Assembly: GCF_016595675.1 (NCBI RefSeq)
Contig: NZ_JAENJH010000002.1
Location: 558,001-622,000 of the forward strand
DNA: 64,000 nt
Direction of reading: 5' to 3'
Source: Prauserella cavernicola
Lineage (GTDB): Bacteria; Actinomycetota; Actinomycetes; Mycobacteriales; Pseudonocardiaceae
Under the pieces are notes generated by a model. That model worked only from the letters and a program-made list of their open reading frames with translations, made no database searches and was not told the DNA's origin. Shown in pieces: positions 38,329 through 51,448 of this stretch (positions are counted from its first letter, which is position 1; the number at the start of each line of letters is the position of its first letter). Both the position numbers and the translations under genes were made by a program.

Positions 38329-39075
38329 TCACTCCCGCTCGGAGAGCGTCACCTCCAGGCCGCCGGCCAGGTCGGCCGAGACGTTGTAGATGAACGCGCT
38401 CACGGTGGCCAGTGCCGAGATCAGCACGATGTTGATCGCGCCGACGATCGCCGCGACACCGAACACTCGGCCCGCGCTGATGAGCGGGTCGCCCGCGCTC
38501 TCGGCGCTGTCGCCCTGCACCAGCGACGTGTACGTGCCGTTGATCTTGTCCCACACGCCCATGCCATCGAGCACCGTGTACAGCACGCCGACGGCGACGA
38601 GCCAGACGAAGAACAGCGCGACGCCGAGCACCAGCGAGAGCTTCAGCACCGACCACGGATCGAAGCGCTTGATCTGCAGGCTCGCCCTGCGCGGACCCCT
38701 GCCGGGCCTGCGCAGTGCGCTGACCGGCGTCGACCGGCCGCCCTTGCCTCCGCCGCCCTGGCCGCCCGCCTGCTGCTGCGCCCTGGCGTCGGCCTGCTGG
38801 GGTTGCTGCTGGCCGAACAGCCGGTTGGCGGCACTGCCCGCGACGACGGTCTCGGCGTTGCCGTTCGCCTCATAGCGGACCTGGGGCTGCTGCTGGGTCT
38901 CTTCGGCGGGCAGCTGGCCTGCGGACCAGCGGTCGCCGAAGCCTCCGTCACCCTCCTGACCGGCCGAACCACTGCCGGTTTCCTTGGCCACGCGCTGCCA
39001 CGGCGGTGCGACGTCGCCACCCGCGTTGGTGTCGGTGCTGCCGCCGCGCCGTTCGGTGTTGTCAGGTGGTGTCAC
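38329..39075 (-). CDS. DUF3566 transmembrane protein downstream of gyrA
   Basis: 248 residues. A long Gln/Gly/Pro-rich cytoplasmic region (about 1-130) leads to the DUF3566 domain: RRASLQIKRFDPWSVLKLSLVLGVALFFVWLVAVGVLY outline, a soluble loop (VWDKINGTYTSL), and a second helix (VFGAAIVGAINIVLISALATVSAFIYN-like). It is the syntenic partner of gyrA in actinomycetes (Rv0007 position). The role is unknown; it may act at the membrane in division. Ends 50 bases before tRNA-Ile. Confidence 0.88.
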   Translation of the reverse strand: MTPPDNTERRGGSTDTNAGGDVAPPWQRVAKETGSGSAGQEGDGGFGDRWSAGQLPAEETQQQPQVRYEANGNAETVVAGSAANRLFGQQQPQQADARAQQQAGGQGGGGKGGRSTPVSALRRPGRGPRRASLQIKRFDPWSVLKLSLVLGVALFFVWLVAVGVLYTVLDGMGVWDKINGTYTSLVQGDSAESAGDPLISAGRVFGVAAIVGAINIVLISALATVSAFIYNVSADLAGGLEVTLSERE

Positions 39076-39108
39076 AAACGGTCAGTCCCTTGTCAGAATC
39101 CGCGCCTG

Positions 39109-41721
39109 CTACTGCTCTTGCGTCGTCTCGTTCGCCTCGTCGGTCCCGGCGTCGTCGACCTGGCCTACCTGGTCGACCTCGTCAACGTCGGCGGCCGCCG
39201 GCGCCTCGATGGCCTCGGGGGTCTCCGCGTCTTCGTCGCCGTTCTCCCCGTTGGGGACGTCCGAGGGTTTGTCCGCGTTGCGTGCGACGGCGAGCAGGGT
39301 GTTCCCCTCGCTGAGGTTGATCAAGCGGACCCCCTTCGTCTGCCGTCCGGCCTTGCGAACCTGTCCGGCGGGCGTGCGGATGACCCCACCGATCGAGGTG
39401 ATCGCGTACAGCTCGTCGTCGGCATCGACGATGAGTGCCCCCACCAGCCTGCCACGTTTCCGGTCGTGCTGGATGGTGAGCACACCCTTGCCGCCGCGGC
39501 CCTGCACCGGGTAGTCCTCGATCGCCGTGCGCTTCGCGTACCCGCCGTCGGTCGCGACCAGCAGGAACGTGTCGTTCCTGACCACACTGATGCCGAGTAG
39601 CTCGTCGCCCTCGTTGAAGCGCATTCCGAGCACACCGGAGGTGGCCCTGCCCATCGGGCGCAGCGCCTCGTCGGTCGCATGGAACCGGATCGACTGGCCG
39701 TCGGACGACACCAGCAGCAGGTCGTCCTCGGCCGACGCGAGCACGGCACCGACCAGCTCGTCACCCTCCCGCAGGTTGATGCCGATCAGCCCGCCGGCGC
39801 GCGGCGAGTCGAAGTCGCTCAGCTTCGACTTCTTGACCAGGCCCTTCTGGGTCGCGAGCACGAGGTAGGGGGCCACCTCGTAGTTCGGGATCTCGATGAC
39901 GCTGGCGATCTGCTCGTCCGGCTGGAACGCGAGCAGGTTCGCCACGTGCTGGCCACGCGCGTTGCGGTTGGCCTCGGGCAGGTCGTAGGCCTTGGCCCGG
40001 TAGACGCGCCCCTTGTTGGTGAAGAACAGGATCCAGTCGTGCGTCGAGCACACGAAGAAGTGCTGCACGATGTCGTCCTGCTTGAGCGTGGCTCCCTGCA
40101 CGCCCTTGCCGCCGCGCTTCTGCGAGCGGTACAGGTCGGTCTTGGTCCGCTTGGCGTAGCCGGTGCGGGTGATGGTGACGACCACGTCCTCGACCGCGAT
40201 CAGGTCCTCGACCGAGACCTCGCCGTCGAACGGGATGATCTGCGTGCGCCGGTCGTCGCCGTACTTGTCCACGATCTCGGCGAGCTCGTCGCGGATGATG
40301 GTGCGCTGCCGCTCGGGCCTGTCGAGGATGTCCTGCAGGTCGGCGATCTCCAGCTCGATCTTGGCGAGCTCGTCGACGATCTTCTGCCGTTCCAGGGCGG
40401 CGAGTCTGCGCAGCTGCATGTCGAGGATCGCCGTCGCCTGGGCTTCATCGACATCGAGCAGCTCGATCAGGCCCGTGCGCGCCTCGTCGACCGTCGGCGA
40501 GCGCCTGATCAGCGCGATCACGGCGTCGAGCTGGTCGAGCGCCTTGACCAGACCACGCAAAAGGTGGGCCCGCTCCTCGGCCTTGCGCAGCCGGAACCGG
40601 GTGCGCCGGACGATGACCTCGATCTGGTGCTTCACGTAGTGGCGGATGATCTGGTCGAGGCGCAGCGTGCGCGGCACGCCGTCGACCAGCGCCAGCATGT
40701 TGACACCGAAGTTGTACTGCAGCTGGGTGTGCTTGTAGAGGTTGTTCAGCACCACCTTGGCGACCGCGTCGCGCTTGAGCGTGATCACGATCCGCATGCC
40801 GCTGCGGCTGTTCGACTCGTCGGCGATGTCGGAGATGCCGGTGAGCTTCCCGTCGCGCACGAGCGCGGCGATGTTCTCCACCAGGTTGTCCGGGTTGACC
40901 TGGTAGGGCAGCTCGGTGACCACGAGGATCGTGCGGCCCTTGGCGTCCTCCTCGGCCTCCACCACCGCGCGCATACGCACGGAGCCACGGCCGGTGCGGT
41001 ACGCGTCGGCGATGCCCGATGTGCCCAGGATGAGGCCCTTGGTCGGGAAGTCGGGGCCCTTGATGCGCTGCATCAGCGCGGCGAGCAGCTCGTCGTCGTC
41101 GGCCTCCGGATTCTCCAGCGCCCAGATGACGCCGGAGGAGACTTCACGCAGGTTGTGCGGCGGGATGTTGGTCGCCATCCCCACCGCGATGCCCGAACCA
41201 CCGTTGACCAGCAGGTTCGGAATCCGGCTCGGCAGGACGTCCGGCTCCTGCGTGCGGCCGTCGTAGTTGTCCGAGAAGTCGACGGTGTCCTCGTCGATCT
41301 CCCGCAGCATCTCCATCGCGAGCGGATCCAGACGCGACTCCGTGTACCGCATGGCGGCAGCGGGGTCGTTGCCGGGAGAACCGAAGTTGCCCTGGCCGTC
41401 GATGAGCGGATAGCGCATCGACCAGTGCTGTGCCAACCGCACGAGCGCGTCGTAGATCGCCGAGTCACCGTGCGGGTGGTAGTTACCCATCACGTCACCG
41501 ACGACGCGCGAGCACTTGTTGTACGAGCGCTCGGGGCGGAAGCCCGAGTCGTACATCGAGTACAGGACGCGGCGGTGCACCGGCTTGAGCCCGTCCCGCA
41601 CGTCGGGCAGCGCACGCGACACGATCACACTCATCGCGTAGTCGATGTAGGAGCGCTGCATCTCCTGCTGGATGTCGACCGGTTCGACGCGGTCGTGATC
41701 CGGCGGCAAGGTTTCCGTCAT
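39109..41721 (-). CDS. gyrA: DNA gyrase subunit A
   Basis: 870 residues. The winged-helix/QRDR region is [17 protein letters not shown] with Ser87 and Asp91, the positions equal to E. coli Ser83 and Asp87, i.e. the quinolone-sensitive state. The catalytic Tyr is Tyr126 ([10 protein letters not shown]). The C-terminal beta-pinwheel blades include the GyrA box QRGGKGV-type motif ([11 protein letters not shown]). The last 50 residues are an acidic Asp/Glu/Ala tail. With GyrB it introduces negative supercoils. It follows gyrB by 48 bases; a ribosome site AGAAGGACC precedes the ATG. Confidence 0.97.
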   Translation of the reverse strand: MTETLPPDHDRVEPVDIQQEMQRSYIDYAMSVIVSRALPDVRDGLKPVHRRVLYSMYDSGFRPERSYNKCSRVVGDVMGNYHPHGDSAIYDALVRLAQHWSMRYPLIDGQGNFGSPGNDPAAAMRYTESRLDPLAMEMLREIDEDTVDFSDNYDGRTQEPDVLPSRIPNLLVNGGSGIAVGMATNIPPHNLREVSSGVIWALENPEADDDELLAALMQRIKGPDFPTKGLILGTSGIADAYRTGRGSVRMRAVVEAEEDAKGRTILVVTELPYQVNPDNLVENIAALVRDGKLTGISDIADESNSRSGMRIVITLKRDAVAKVVLNNLYKHTQLQYNFGVNMLALVDGVPRTLRLDQIIRHYVKHQIEVIVRRTRFRLRKAEERAHLLRGLVKALDQLDAVIALIRRSPTVDEARTGLIELLDVDEAQATAILDMQLRRLAALERQKIVDELAKIELEIADLQDILDRPERQRTIIRDELAEIVDKYGDDRRTQIIPFDGEVSVEDLIAVEDVVVTITRTGYAKRTKTDLYRSQKRGGKGVQGATLKQDDIVQHFFVCSTHDWILFFTNKGRVYRAKAYDLPEANRNARGQHVANLLAFQPDEQIASVIEIPNYEVAPYLVLATQKGLVKKSKLSDFDSPRAGGLIGINLREGDELVGAVLASAEDDLLLVSSDGQSIRFHATDEALRPMGRATSGVLGMRFNEGDELLGISVVRNDTFLLVATDGGYAKRTAIEDYPVQGRGGKGVLTIQHDRKRGRLVGALIVDADDELYAITSIGGVIRTPAGQVRKAGRQTKGVRLINLSEGNTLLAVARNADKPSDVPNGENGDEDAETPEAIEAPAAADVDEVDQVGQVDDAGTDEANETTQEQ

Positions 41722-41769
41722 AGGTCCTTCTCGGTTGGACAGTCCTGGCGTGGACGGGGTTTCGGGGCG

Positions 41770-43842
<2,073 letters not shown>

Positions 43843-44000
43843 TTACTTGGCCAGCTCTGCTCACATGCATCAAGGACACCCCTGATTTCGTCACAGAGCG
43901 ACGATCTCGGCGTCAACCGGGTCCCGCCGTGGCCAACGGAGCCCTCGCGCCGGAGTGGCGGCTTCGGGCGGCCTCTTTCGGAGGAGTGCCCGGCCCGGGC

Positions 44001-44774
44001 TCAACCGTAGGTGTCACGAGGGCCCCGACCAGGCACATGCCTCGGTCCTTTGCGCCAGCTCGGCGCAGTCGGGCCCTGGATCCGCATCCGCTTGACGACA
44101 CCGTGCCCCACCCCCGCGGCAATCTTCGCCAGCAGCTGACGCTGCAGCAACCGGAGTTGCGTCGCCCAGGCGGTGGAGCTGGCACGCACGGTCAGCTCGC
44201 CGTCCTTGAGCGCGACGGGCTGGGCGTGCTCGGCGACCTCCTCACCGACGAGGCGCGTCCACTGCCCGAAGACCCGGCCGTTCGTCAGCTGATCGGTCCA
44301 GCCGAGCTGGGTCGCCATGCGCGAGGCGAGCCTGCCGAGTGGCTGCGGGTCGCGCTCGTCGAAACCGGGGCCCGACCAGCGCCTGCGCTTGGGGTTCTGC
44401 GCCGAGCCACCGCGGCCCGAACGCGTCGCGGGCTTGCGGACCCCAGGCTCGTGGCCGCGCGCGGCGGCTCGCTCCCGCGCGGCCTGCAGGGCCGCGTGCG
44501 CGAGGTCGCGGCCCTGTGGATGGGCCTCGGCCCCCGTCTCGTTCGGCCCAGTGCCGCTGTTACGCTCAGTGTCTCGTTTGGGGGAGTTACTCGCAGAACC
44601 GCCCGCCCGAGGGGTATTGACCACCTCATTTGGGCCTTCAGTCACGCGCGGCGATAACAGATTCGCCGTGTTATCCACACTATCCACAGACTTATCCCCA
44701 GATCGGTGGGTAACTGGTGTGGCCCCGGTCACCTTAGGTCGCCGACGCGGTTGATCATGGCTCTGATCAGGCAC
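44001..44774 (-). CDS. dciA: DciA (DUF721), predicted replicative helicase loader
   Basis: 257 residues from a GTG overlapping the recF stop by 8 bases. The N-terminal 130 residues are disordered and basic/polar; the C-terminal DUF721/KH-like domain is recognised by [37 protein letters not shown] and [30 protein letters not shown]. DciA proteins load DnaB in bacteria that lack DnaC. Position recF-dciA-gyrB is conserved (Rv0004). A cluster of DnaA-box-like sequences lies within its 5' coding region (44671-44700). Confidence 0.88.
   Translation of the reverse strand: MPDQSHDQPRRRPKVTGATPVTHRSGDKSVDSVDNTANLLSPRVTEGPNEVVNTPRAGGSASNSPKRDTERNSGTGPNETGAEAHPQGRDLAHAALQAARERAAARGHEPGVRKPATRSGRGGSAQNPKRRRWSGPGFDERDPQPLGRLASRMATQLGWTDQLTNGRVFGQWTRLVGEEVAEHAQPVALKDGELTVRASSTAWATQLRLLQRQLLAKIAAGVGHGVVKRMRIQGPTAPSWRKGPRHVPGRGPRDTYG
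44671..44700. promoter_or_regulatory. DnaA-box cluster inside dciA coding sequence
   Basis: TTATCCACA (44671-44679, exact), CTATCCACA (44680-44688) and TTATCCCCA (44692-44700), all in the same orientation, codons about 25-35 of dciA. Confidence 0.6.
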
Positions 44775-45918
44775 GTTTCACCTCACCCTCCGACACCACG
44801 AACCGTGCCCCGGTCAGCTCTCCGGGGACGTCTTCATCCACAGCAGCGGTGACGATCACCTGCTCGGCACTCGCGGCTACCTCGGCCAGCCGTGCTCTCC
44901 GCCGGCGATCGAGCTCCGCGAACACGTCATCAAGTAACAAAACCGGCTCCCCTCCGGCCTCGCCCCGTAACAGCTCGTAAGACCCGAGTCGCAGCGCCAA
45001 CGCGAACGACCACGACTCGCCGTGACTCGCGTACCCCTTGGCCGGAGCCTCCCCGAGCACGAGCTCCAGCTCGTCCCGGTGGGGTCCGACCAGGCTTACC
45101 CCACGTTCGAGCTCCGCCGTGCGCGACTCGCCGAGCGCCTGCAGCAGGATCTCGACGAGCGTGTCCTCCTCCGCGCGGGCCCCGCCCGCCACGCCGTAGC
45201 CCTCCGGCAACGCCTCGTCGAGCCGCGACCGGTACGCGATCTTCGCCGGTCGCGAGTCGGGCGCGACGCCCGCGTAGGCGGCGGCCGCGTGCGGCGCGAG
45301 ATCAGCCACGAGGTTGAGCCGCGCCGCGAGCAACTGAGCGCCGACCGTGGCCAGGTGGTTGTCCCACACCTCGAGCGTCGACAGCGCGTACGGGTCGTTT
45401 CCTCTCCGTTTGCCCGCCGTCTTGAGCAGGGCGTTGCGCTGCTTCAGCACCTTCTCGTACTCGCTGCGCACCCCGGCGTATCGAGGCGCGCGCAGCACGA
45501 GCAGCTCGTCGAGGAACCGTCGACGCTCCCCCGGATCACCACGCACGAGCGCCAGGTCCTCCGGAGAGAACAGCACCGTGCGCAGGATCCCGAGTACATC
45601 GCGCGGCCTGCCGACCGCGCCGCGGTTCACCCGCGCGCGGTTGGCCCGGCCCGGCGCGATCTCGAGCTCGACGGTCAGCTCGCGACCTTCGTTGACCACG
45701 GCGACCCGCACCAGCGCACGCTCACATCCGTGCCGGATCAGCGGCGCATCGGTCGAGACCCGGTGCGAGCCCAGCGTGGCCACGTAACCGATCGCCTCGA
45801 CGAGGTTCGTCTTCCCCCGACCGTTCTGCCCGACCAGCACGGTCGGGCCGGGCTCGAGCGGCAGGTCGACGTGCTCCCACGAGCGGAAATCGGTCACCTG
45901 GAGGTGACGGAGGTACAC
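44767..45918 (-). CDS. recF: RecF, recombination mediator
   Basis: 383 residues from GTG 45918 ([14 protein letters not shown]), the length of mycobacterial RecF. Walker A is [10 protein letters not shown], the signature region is [16 protein letters not shown], and Walker B is [13 protein letters not shown]. It helps load RecA at gaps on SSB-coated DNA. An upstream frame to 45987 is discounted because homologues start here. Seven bases separate it from gnd, and its stop overlaps dciA. Confidence 0.96.
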   Translation of the reverse strand: MYLRHLQVTDFRSWEHVDLPLEPGPTVLVGQNGRGKTNLVEAIGYVATLGSHRVSTDAPLIRHGCERALVRVAVVNEGRELTVELEIAPGRANRARVNRGAVGRPRDVLGILRTVLFSPEDLALVRGDPGERRRFLDELLVLRAPRYAGVRSEYEKVLKQRNALLKTAGKRRGNDPYALSTLEVWDNHLATVGAQLLAARLNLVADLAPHAAAAYAGVAPDSRPAKIAYRSRLDEALPEGYGVAGGARAEEDTLVEILLQALGESRTAELERGVSLVGPHRDELELVLGEAPAKGYASHGESWSFALALRLGSYELLRGEAGGEPVLLLDDVFAELDRRRRARLAEVAASAEQVIVTAAVDEDVPGELTGARFVVSEGEVKRA

Positions 45919-45925
45919 GTCGTAC

Positions 45926-46816
45926 CTACTCGCCGACCTTCTTGACGGAGTGGCCGCCGAACTGGTTGCGCAGCGCGGCCACCGCACGCATCGCAGACGA
46001 GTCCTTCTGCCGCGACGAGAACCTGGCGAACAGCGCCGCTGAGATCACCGGCGCGGGCACCGCGTGGTTGATCGCCTCCTCGAGCGTCCACCTACCCTCG
46101 CCGGAGTCCTCGACGTAGCCCTCGAGATCATCGAGGTCCGGGTCCTCCTGCAGCGCCCTGACCAGCAGTTCGAGCAGCCACGAACGCACGACCGTGCCGC
46201 GCTGCCACGCCGTGATCACCGCGGGGACGTCCTCGACGACCTTCGCGGCCTCGAGCAGCTCGAAGCCCTCGGCGTAGGCCTGCATCAGGCCGTACTCGAT
46301 GCCGTTGTGCACCATCTTGGCGTAGTGACCTGCGCCGACGGAGCCCGCGTGCGCGAAGCCCTCCTCGCGCGGCCCGTCCGGACGCAGCGAGTCGAAGATC
46401 GGCATCGCCCGGTCGACGTTGGCCTTGTCGCCACCGACCATCAGGCCGTAGCCGTTGTCCTTGCCCCACACGCCACCGGAGACACCGACGTCGAGGTAGC
46501 CGACGCCCTTGCCCGCGAGCAGCTCGGCGTTCAGCTGGTCGTCTGTGTAGCGGGAGTTGCCACCGTCGATCAGCAGGTCACCTTCGCTGAGCAGGTCGCC
46601 GAGCTCGGCGACCGTCTGCCGGGTGGCCTCACCCGCCGGCACCATCACCCAGATCATGCGCGGAGCCTCGAGAGCGGAGACCAGTTCGGCGAGCGAGCCG
46701 CTGTCGCTCACCTCGACGTTGCGGTCGTAGCCGACCACCTCGTGCCCGGCGGCCCTGAGCCGCTCGCGCATGTTGAAACCCATCTTGCCAAGGCCGACGA
46801 GCCCGAGCTGAACCAT
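45926..46816 (-). CDS. gnd: 6-phosphogluconate dehydrogenase, short decarboxylating type
   Basis: 296 residues: Rossmann motif [13 protein letters not shown], substrate loop [32 protein letters not shown], catalytic Lys in [21 protein letters not shown]. At about 300 residues it belongs to the short, often NAD-preferring class rather than the 470-residue dimeric class. It makes ribulose-5-phosphate in the pentose phosphate pathway. Its place between dnaN and recF is an actinobacterial habit that is absent in mycobacteria. Confidence 0.94.
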   Translation of the reverse strand: MVQLGLVGLGKMGFNMRERLRAAGHEVVGYDRNVEVSDSGSLAELVSALEAPRMIWVMVPAGEATRQTVAELGDLLSEGDLLIDGGNSRYTDDQLNAELLAGKGVGYLDVGVSGGVWGKDNGYGLMVGGDKANVDRAMPIFDSLRPDGPREEGFAHAGSVGAGHYAKMVHNGIEYGLMQAYAEGFELLEAAKVVEDVPAVITAWQRGTVVRSWLLELLVRALQEDPDLDDLEGYVEDSGEGRWTLEEAINHAVPAPVISAALFARFSSRQKDSSAMRAVAALRNQFGGHSVKKVGE

Positions 46817-46847
46817 CAGATGTCCCCTCTTGTCCGACGTGTCGTGC

Positions 46848-47981
46848 TCAGCCGGGAAGCCGCACCGGCATCAGCAGGTAGAGGTAGCCGGGCACGACGT
46901 CACCGTTCTCGTCGGCCGGCTTGATCAGCGCGGGCCGGTTGGGAGTGGTGAACGTGAGCTCGGCCCGGTCGGCGTGCAGTGCGCCGAGGCCGTCGACGAG
47001 GTAGCCGGGGTTGAACGCGATGGTCACCGACTCGCCCTCGTAGTCGACGGGCAGTTCTTCCTCGGCGCTGCCTTCGTCGTCCCCGCCAGCGGACAGGCGC
47101 AGCGTTCCCTCGCTGAACTCCAGCCGGACCTGGGTACCGCGCTCGGCGACCAGCGAAACGCGCTTGATCGCCTCGGCCAGCGCCGAGACCTGCAGCACCG
47201 CACGCGACGTGTGCTGCGCGGGCAGCAGCTGGCGGTACGGCGGGAACTCGGCGTCGAGCAGGCGCGTGGTGGTGTAGCGGCCGGAGCCGGCGAGCCCGAG
47301 CAGTCCGTCGCCGCTGGCGAGGCCGACCTGCACGGTCGCCCCGCTGGCACCGAGCGACTTGGCCGCGTCGGCAAGCGTGCGCGCGGGCACCAGCACCGCG
47401 GCGTCGGCGAGCCCCTCGGCGGGCGACCAGCTGAACTCGCGCATCGCGAGCCGGAAGCGGTCGGTGGCGACGAGCGTGAGGTTGCTGCCGGAGATCTCCA
47501 GCCGCATACCGGTGAGCATCGGCAGGGTGTCGTCCTTGCCTGCGGCCACCGCGACCTGGGTGACCGCCTGGGCGAACGCCTCGCCGGTCACCTCGCCGGC
47601 GAGATCCGGCTGGGCGGGCAGCTGCGGGTAGTCCTCGACCGGCATGGTCGGCAGACTGAACCGGGCGTTTCCGCAGGTGATGGACGCGCGGGCGCCGTCG
47701 ACGGAGATCTCCACCGGCTGGGCGGGCAACGCCTTGGTGATGTCGGCGAGCAGCCTGCCCGACACGAGCGTGCGGCCGCCGTCGGCGATCGTGGCCGGAA
47801 CGCCGACGGTCGCGGAGACCTCGTAGTCGAAGCCGGACACCGTCAGCGCGTCGGAACCACCATCCGCTCCGGCGTCGAGCAGCACGCCGCCCAGCACGGG
47901 TACCGGCGGCCTGGAGGGAAGGCTCCGAGCCACCCAGGCGACGGCGTCAGCGAGCCCATCACGCTCGACGCGGATCTTCAT
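46848..47981 (-). CDS. dnaN: DNA polymerase III beta sliding clamp
   Basis: 377 residues starting [14 protein letters not shown] with GAAAGG about 10 bases upstream. Three clamp folds are visible; the hydrophobic-pocket strand region ([13 protein letters not shown]) and C-terminal LMPVRLPG end are standard. It tethers Pol III and binds many partners through the clamp-binding pocket. It is the first gene of the dnaN-gnd-recF-dciA run after oriC; the long upstream frame to 48221 is not coding. Confidence 0.96.
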   Translation of the reverse strand: MKIRVERDGLADAVAWVARSLPSRPPVPVLGGVLLDAGADGGSDALTVSGFDYEVSATVGVPATIADGGRTLVSGRLLADITKALPAQPVEISVDGARASITCGNARFSLPTMPVEDYPQLPAQPDLAGEVTGEAFAQAVTQVAVAAGKDDTLPMLTGMRLEISGSNLTLVATDRFRLAMREFSWSPAEGLADAAVLVPARTLADAAKSLGASGATVQVGLASGDGLLGLAGSGRYTTTRLLDAEFPPYRQLLPAQHTSRAVLQVSALAEAIKRVSLVAERGTQVRLEFSEGTLRLSAGGDDEGSAEEELPVDYEGESVTIAFNPGYLVDGLGALHADRAELTFTTPNRPALIKPADENGDVVPGYLYLLMPVRLPG

Positions 47982-49059
47982 GGCGCCCATCCTTTCGACA
48001 GCCGAGCCGGACGGCTCGAAAGACGACAAATCCACCCCGACATGCGCCCCCAATGGGCAGGGGCGGTGAGGGGGCGTGGCTGTGTGGGCCCTCCCGGACG
48101 CGGTGCGCCGGATGCCGACGACACCGGCACCGAGCGGACCGGGGTGTGGGTTTCCACGGTAGAGCGTGAGCGGCCCCGGCGTCATCCCGGCCCAGTCAAG
48201 CGTCCGTCCGGGTATCCCCAACTTCGAAGCTCGCTTGTTTTTGTTTTGTTCTTCTAAGAAGAGATCTTTGTTTAGTCGTAGTAGTAAGGGCTGTGGGTTG
48301 TGTGGATAGGCCTTGTCCGCGCAGGTCCGGGTACGCGCGACCGTGTGGACAGCCGTGGTGGCAAGTAGGTGGAGAACTCAGGGGTCTCCGTGGAGAACTT
48401 CGGCCATCCTCAATCGGTCCACAGTTGTCCCCAGATTTCCACAGCTTTGTCCCCAGTTGTGGGTCGACCTGTGCCCAGGCAATGCCCAGCCGAAGCACCC
48501 CAAAACGTGACCCGGATCGCCCCAGTGAGTGACAAAACCTAGGCGCGAGAAGGCTTTCCGGCCCCTTGCGGCGGCCGCCACGGCGTCGATTCCGACTGTG
48601 CACACACATGTAAGGACGGCCCGCTGGGGCCGTGAGAGGAGTTCTGACGGCATCGTCAGGCCGGTCAGCGCGTCCACAGCGGGCTCGAGACTTTGCAGTA
48701 CTCCCACCGTTCGTGGCGGCGAGTGGAGCCGTCTCGCCGGGATGCCAGCAGCGCCAACGTGATCGGGCCGAGAGACTGCGCGATGCCCGTGGTTCTTGCG
48801 GGGCGAGTAGGTCCGGTACCGAACGTGAAAGGCGCTCTCGTGTCCTCGGCGTTCAGTGGTTGCGCCGATGAGCTGAGCGCGTGTGGATAGCCGGCAAGCT
48901 CAGATCCTGTTGCGGGGCGCCGAAGAGCTCTGAGGGCGCGGTGTCCACATCAGAAAGGATCAGGCTCGTGCCTGACGATCACGCACTGACCGAATCGGAC
49001 GGTGCGTGATCGTCAGGCACGAGCGATCGCGGCGGGGTGGGCGGCGGTGTGAGAGGTGG
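47982..49059. other. Chromosomal replication origin (oriC)
   Basis: The 1.08-kb gap between dnaA and dnaN has no credible gene. It holds an AT-rich stretch at about 48228-48292 (TTTTTGTTTTG..., TTTAGTCGTAGTAGTAAG), a likely unwinding element, followed by many DnaA-box-like 9-mers: TGTGGATAG 48301 and 48882, TGTGGACAG 48344, TTGTCCCCA 48425 and 48447, GTGTCCACA 48941, plus 7/9 matches at 48415 and 48435. In mycobacteria the same gap is oriC. Confidence 0.88.
48964..49024. terminator. Perfect 23-bp-arm inverted repeat between dnaA and oriC
   Basis: GCTCGTGCCTGACGATCACG... (48964-48986) is exactly complementary to 49002-49024, with a 15-base spacer. It starts 35 bases past the dnaA stop. It can act as dnaA transcription terminator and could extrude as a cruciform at the origin edge. 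Confidence 0.75.
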
Positions 49060-50775
49060 CTACTGCCGAGCGCGCTGCTTGATGCGCGAGGTCAGTTCCT
49101 GCACCTGGTCGTAGATGCGGCGCCGCTCAGCCATTTCCTTGCGGATCTTCTTGTCGGCGTGCATCACCGTGGTGTGGTCCCGACCACCGAACGTCTGGCC
49201 GATCCTCGGCAGCGACATGTCGGTGAGTTCGCGGCACAGATACATGGCGATCTGTCGCGCGGTGGCGAGCGCCTTCGTCTTGCCCGGACCGCACAGGTCG
49301 TCGAGCGTCACGTCGAAGAACTCGGCCGTGACACCCATGATCGTCGGCGCGCTGATCTCGGGCGCCTGCGAGTCGGGGATCAGGTCGCGCAGCACGATCT
49401 CGGCGAGTCCGACGTCGACCGGCTGCTGGTTCAGAGACGCGAACGCGGTGACGCGGATGAGCGCGCCCTCGAGCTCGCGGATGTTGGCCTCGATGCGCGC
49501 GGCGATGAACTCGAGGACGTCGCCCGGAACCGCGAGCCGGTCCTGCGCCGCCTTCTTGCGGAGGATCGCGATCCGGGTCTCGAGTTCGGGCGGCTGGATG
49601 TCGGTGATCAGTCCCCACTCGAACCGCGTGCGAAGGCGGTCCTCCAGCGTTTCCAGTCGCTTCGGCGGCCGGTCGGACGACACGACGATCTGCTTGTTCG
49701 CGTTGTGGAGAGTGTTGAAGGTGTGGAAGAACTCCTCCTGAGTACCTTCCTTGCCCTCCAGGAACTGGATGTCGTCCACCAGCAGGATGTCGATGTCGCG
49801 GTACCGCCGCTGGAACGCGACCTTGCGGTCGTCTCGCAGCGAGTTGATGAAGTCGTTGGTGAACTCTTCGGTCGACACGTACCGCACGCGCATGCCGGGG
49901 AACAGCCGCTGGGCGTAATGCCCGACGGCGTGCAGCAGGTGGGTTTTGCCCAGCCCGGACTCCCCCCAGATGAAGAGAGGGTTGTAAGCACGCGACGGAG
50001 CTTCGGCGACGGCGACCGCCGCGGCGTGCGCGAACCTGTTGGACGCGCCGATGACGAACGTGTCGAACGTGTACTTCTCGTTCAGGCGAGTCTTCGAGGT
50101 CTGCGGCTGCGCGGGCGCCGTGTAGGGCTGGCCCGCGATCGGCTGTCCGGAGAAGGTCGGCCAGATCTCGTGCACCGCGGCGAGGGCCTCGCCCTCTTCG
50201 TCCACTTCTTCATCGCCGTCGTCGACCTGGTCCGCCATGTTGTTCATCGGCATCGGCGGAGGCATCGTCGGTCGAGGAGCTGCCTGGCGCTGCGGCTGCT
50301 GATGGCGCTGGGTCTGCTGACGTTGGGTCTGCTGACGTTGCGCGGGCTGGCGGTCGGCTCCGTCGGAGCGCGTGTGCCTGGCCGAGGCGGGGACCGTGAT
50401 CGTGTCCTCGGGCGGGGGCAGCGGCGGGCCGTCGGTCCTGGCGCCGTTGCCCGCGTCCACCCTTGCGGGTGGAGCGGCGTACCGAGAGGGTGCACTGGGC
50501 GCTGGAGCGCTTTCGGTGGTGTCGACCTTGACGGCGAGGGAGACCTCGCGGCCGAGCCTGCGGGACAGCGCGGTGGTGATCGGCTCGCGCAGGGCGCGCT
50601 CGATGGCTTCCTTCGCGAAGTCGCTCGGCGCGGCGAGCAGGGCGGTTCCGTCGAGCAGACCGATGGGCCGAGTCACCCGCATCCACGCCCGCTGCTGGGG
50701 GGACAGCGTGCCGTCCGAGAGCTCCCTGACGACCTGCTCCCAGACGACAGCCAGGTTCAGCTGGTGCTCAGACAC
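49060..50775 (-). CDS. dnaA: Replication initiator DnaA
   Basis: 571 residues from GTG 50775 (GGAGCAGG just upstream). Domain I ([26 protein letters not shown]), an unusually long Pro/Gln/Arg/Asp-rich domain II (about 95-230 including a run of QTQRQQ repeats), domain III AAA+ ATPase ([18 protein letters not shown], Walker [14 protein letters not shown]) and domain IV with the DnaA signature ([31 protein letters not shown] outline). About 60 residues longer than mycobacterial DnaA, all in domain II. Confidence 0.97.
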   Translation of the reverse strand: MSEHQLNLAVVWEQVVRELSDGTLSPQQRAWMRVTRPIGLLDGTALLAAPSDFAKEAIERALREPITTALSRRLGREVSLAVKVDTTESAPAPSAPSRYAAPPARVDAGNGARTDGPPLPPPEDTITVPASARHTRSDGADRQPAQRQQTQRQQTQRHQQPQRQAAPRPTMPPPMPMNNMADQVDDGDEEVDEEGEALAAVHEIWPTFSGQPIAGQPYTAPAQPQTSKTRLNEKYTFDTFVIGASNRFAHAAAVAVAEAPSRAYNPLFIWGESGLGKTHLLHAVGHYAQRLFPGMRVRYVSTEEFTNDFINSLRDDRKVAFQRRYRDIDILLVDDIQFLEGKEGTQEEFFHTFNTLHNANKQIVVSSDRPPKRLETLEDRLRTRFEWGLITDIQPPELETRIAILRKKAAQDRLAVPGDVLEFIAARIEANIRELEGALIRVTAFASLNQQPVDVGLAEIVLRDLIPDSQAPEISAPTIMGVTAEFFDVTLDDLCGPGKTKALATARQIAMYLCRELTDMSLPRIGQTFGGRDHTTVMHADKKIRKEMAERRRIYDQVQELTSRIKQRARQ

Positions 50776-51280
50776 CCTGCTCCGCTCCCCTCCCCTCGAC
50801 CTCACCGCATAGCAGGTCGGCGTGGATACCCGCGCAGCAGGTATCCACAAAGTTGTCCACAGTTGTGCATCAATGTACGACGACCCACGGGCACTCCACC
50901 CCGCAGGATCAAGCTACGCCAGCCGAAGTCTCCCACCTTCCAACGGCCTGCGTACGCCCCTCGCGGAGATACCGAGAAGGGGCACGCTAACAAGAGCGGC
51001 TTGTTGCCACAAGACGTCCTTCCGAGCAAGGATTTCACGGTGTACGGCGTGTTGCCATTCGGCGATGGAGCGTGCTGATGATCTTTATCCTCCACGGCCA
51101 CAGAGCGTGACTCGAGGGGCCGGTTCCGGTGTCACCGGACAGGGTGCGTACTCTCGTAAGGTCTGCCGCTGACAGCGGGCCTGTTCCGCCTGCCCATCTA
51201 TATGGAGCACGGAGCGCTCACAGAGACTACGTCGGCTGCCGGACAATACGAGTAGACGTTGAGACCAGGAGAACTGAGCC
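50776..51280. promoter_or_regulatory. dnaA-rpmH divergent promoter region with DnaA boxes
   Basis: No gene is seen in these 505 bases; the small frames lack ribosome sites. TTGTCCACA at 50853-50861 is an exact DnaA box and GTATCCACA at 50841-50849 a near match, placed 65-90 bases before the dnaA start, where DnaA could repress its own promoter. The rpmH leader occupies the right side. Confidence 0.65.
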
Positions 51281-51424
51281 GTGAGCAAGGGCAAGCGCAC
51301 CTTCCAGCCGAACAACCGCCGACGCTCTCGGACCCACGGGTTCCGGCTGCGGATGCGGACCCGCGCAGGCCGCGCCATTCTGGCGGCTCGCCGGCGCAAG
51401 GGCCGTCAGCAACTTTCCGCCTGA
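51281..51424 (+). CDS. rpmH: 50S ribosomal protein L34
   Basis: 47 residues from GTG 51281 (AGGAG upstream): [33 protein letters not shown] outline and end [11 protein letters not shown]. This is the universal L34 pattern, very basic. It heads the rpmH-rnpA-yidD-yidC-jag-rsmG-parAB run diverging from dnaA. Confidence 0.97.
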   Translation: MSKGKRTFQPNNRRRSRTHGFRLRMRTRAGRAILAARRRKGRQQLSA

Positions 51425-51448
51425 TCCCGTCTGCCTGCGAGGCGCGGC

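Noticed and set aside
41440-41480. Possible quinolone-resistance change in GyrA
   Set aside because: Ser87 and Asp91 at the key positions are the sensitive-type residues.
48293-48890. Several 60-110-codon frames in the dnaA-dnaN gap
   Set aside because: No ribosome sites, no recognisable products, and the region is filled with DnaA-box-like sequences expected of oriC.
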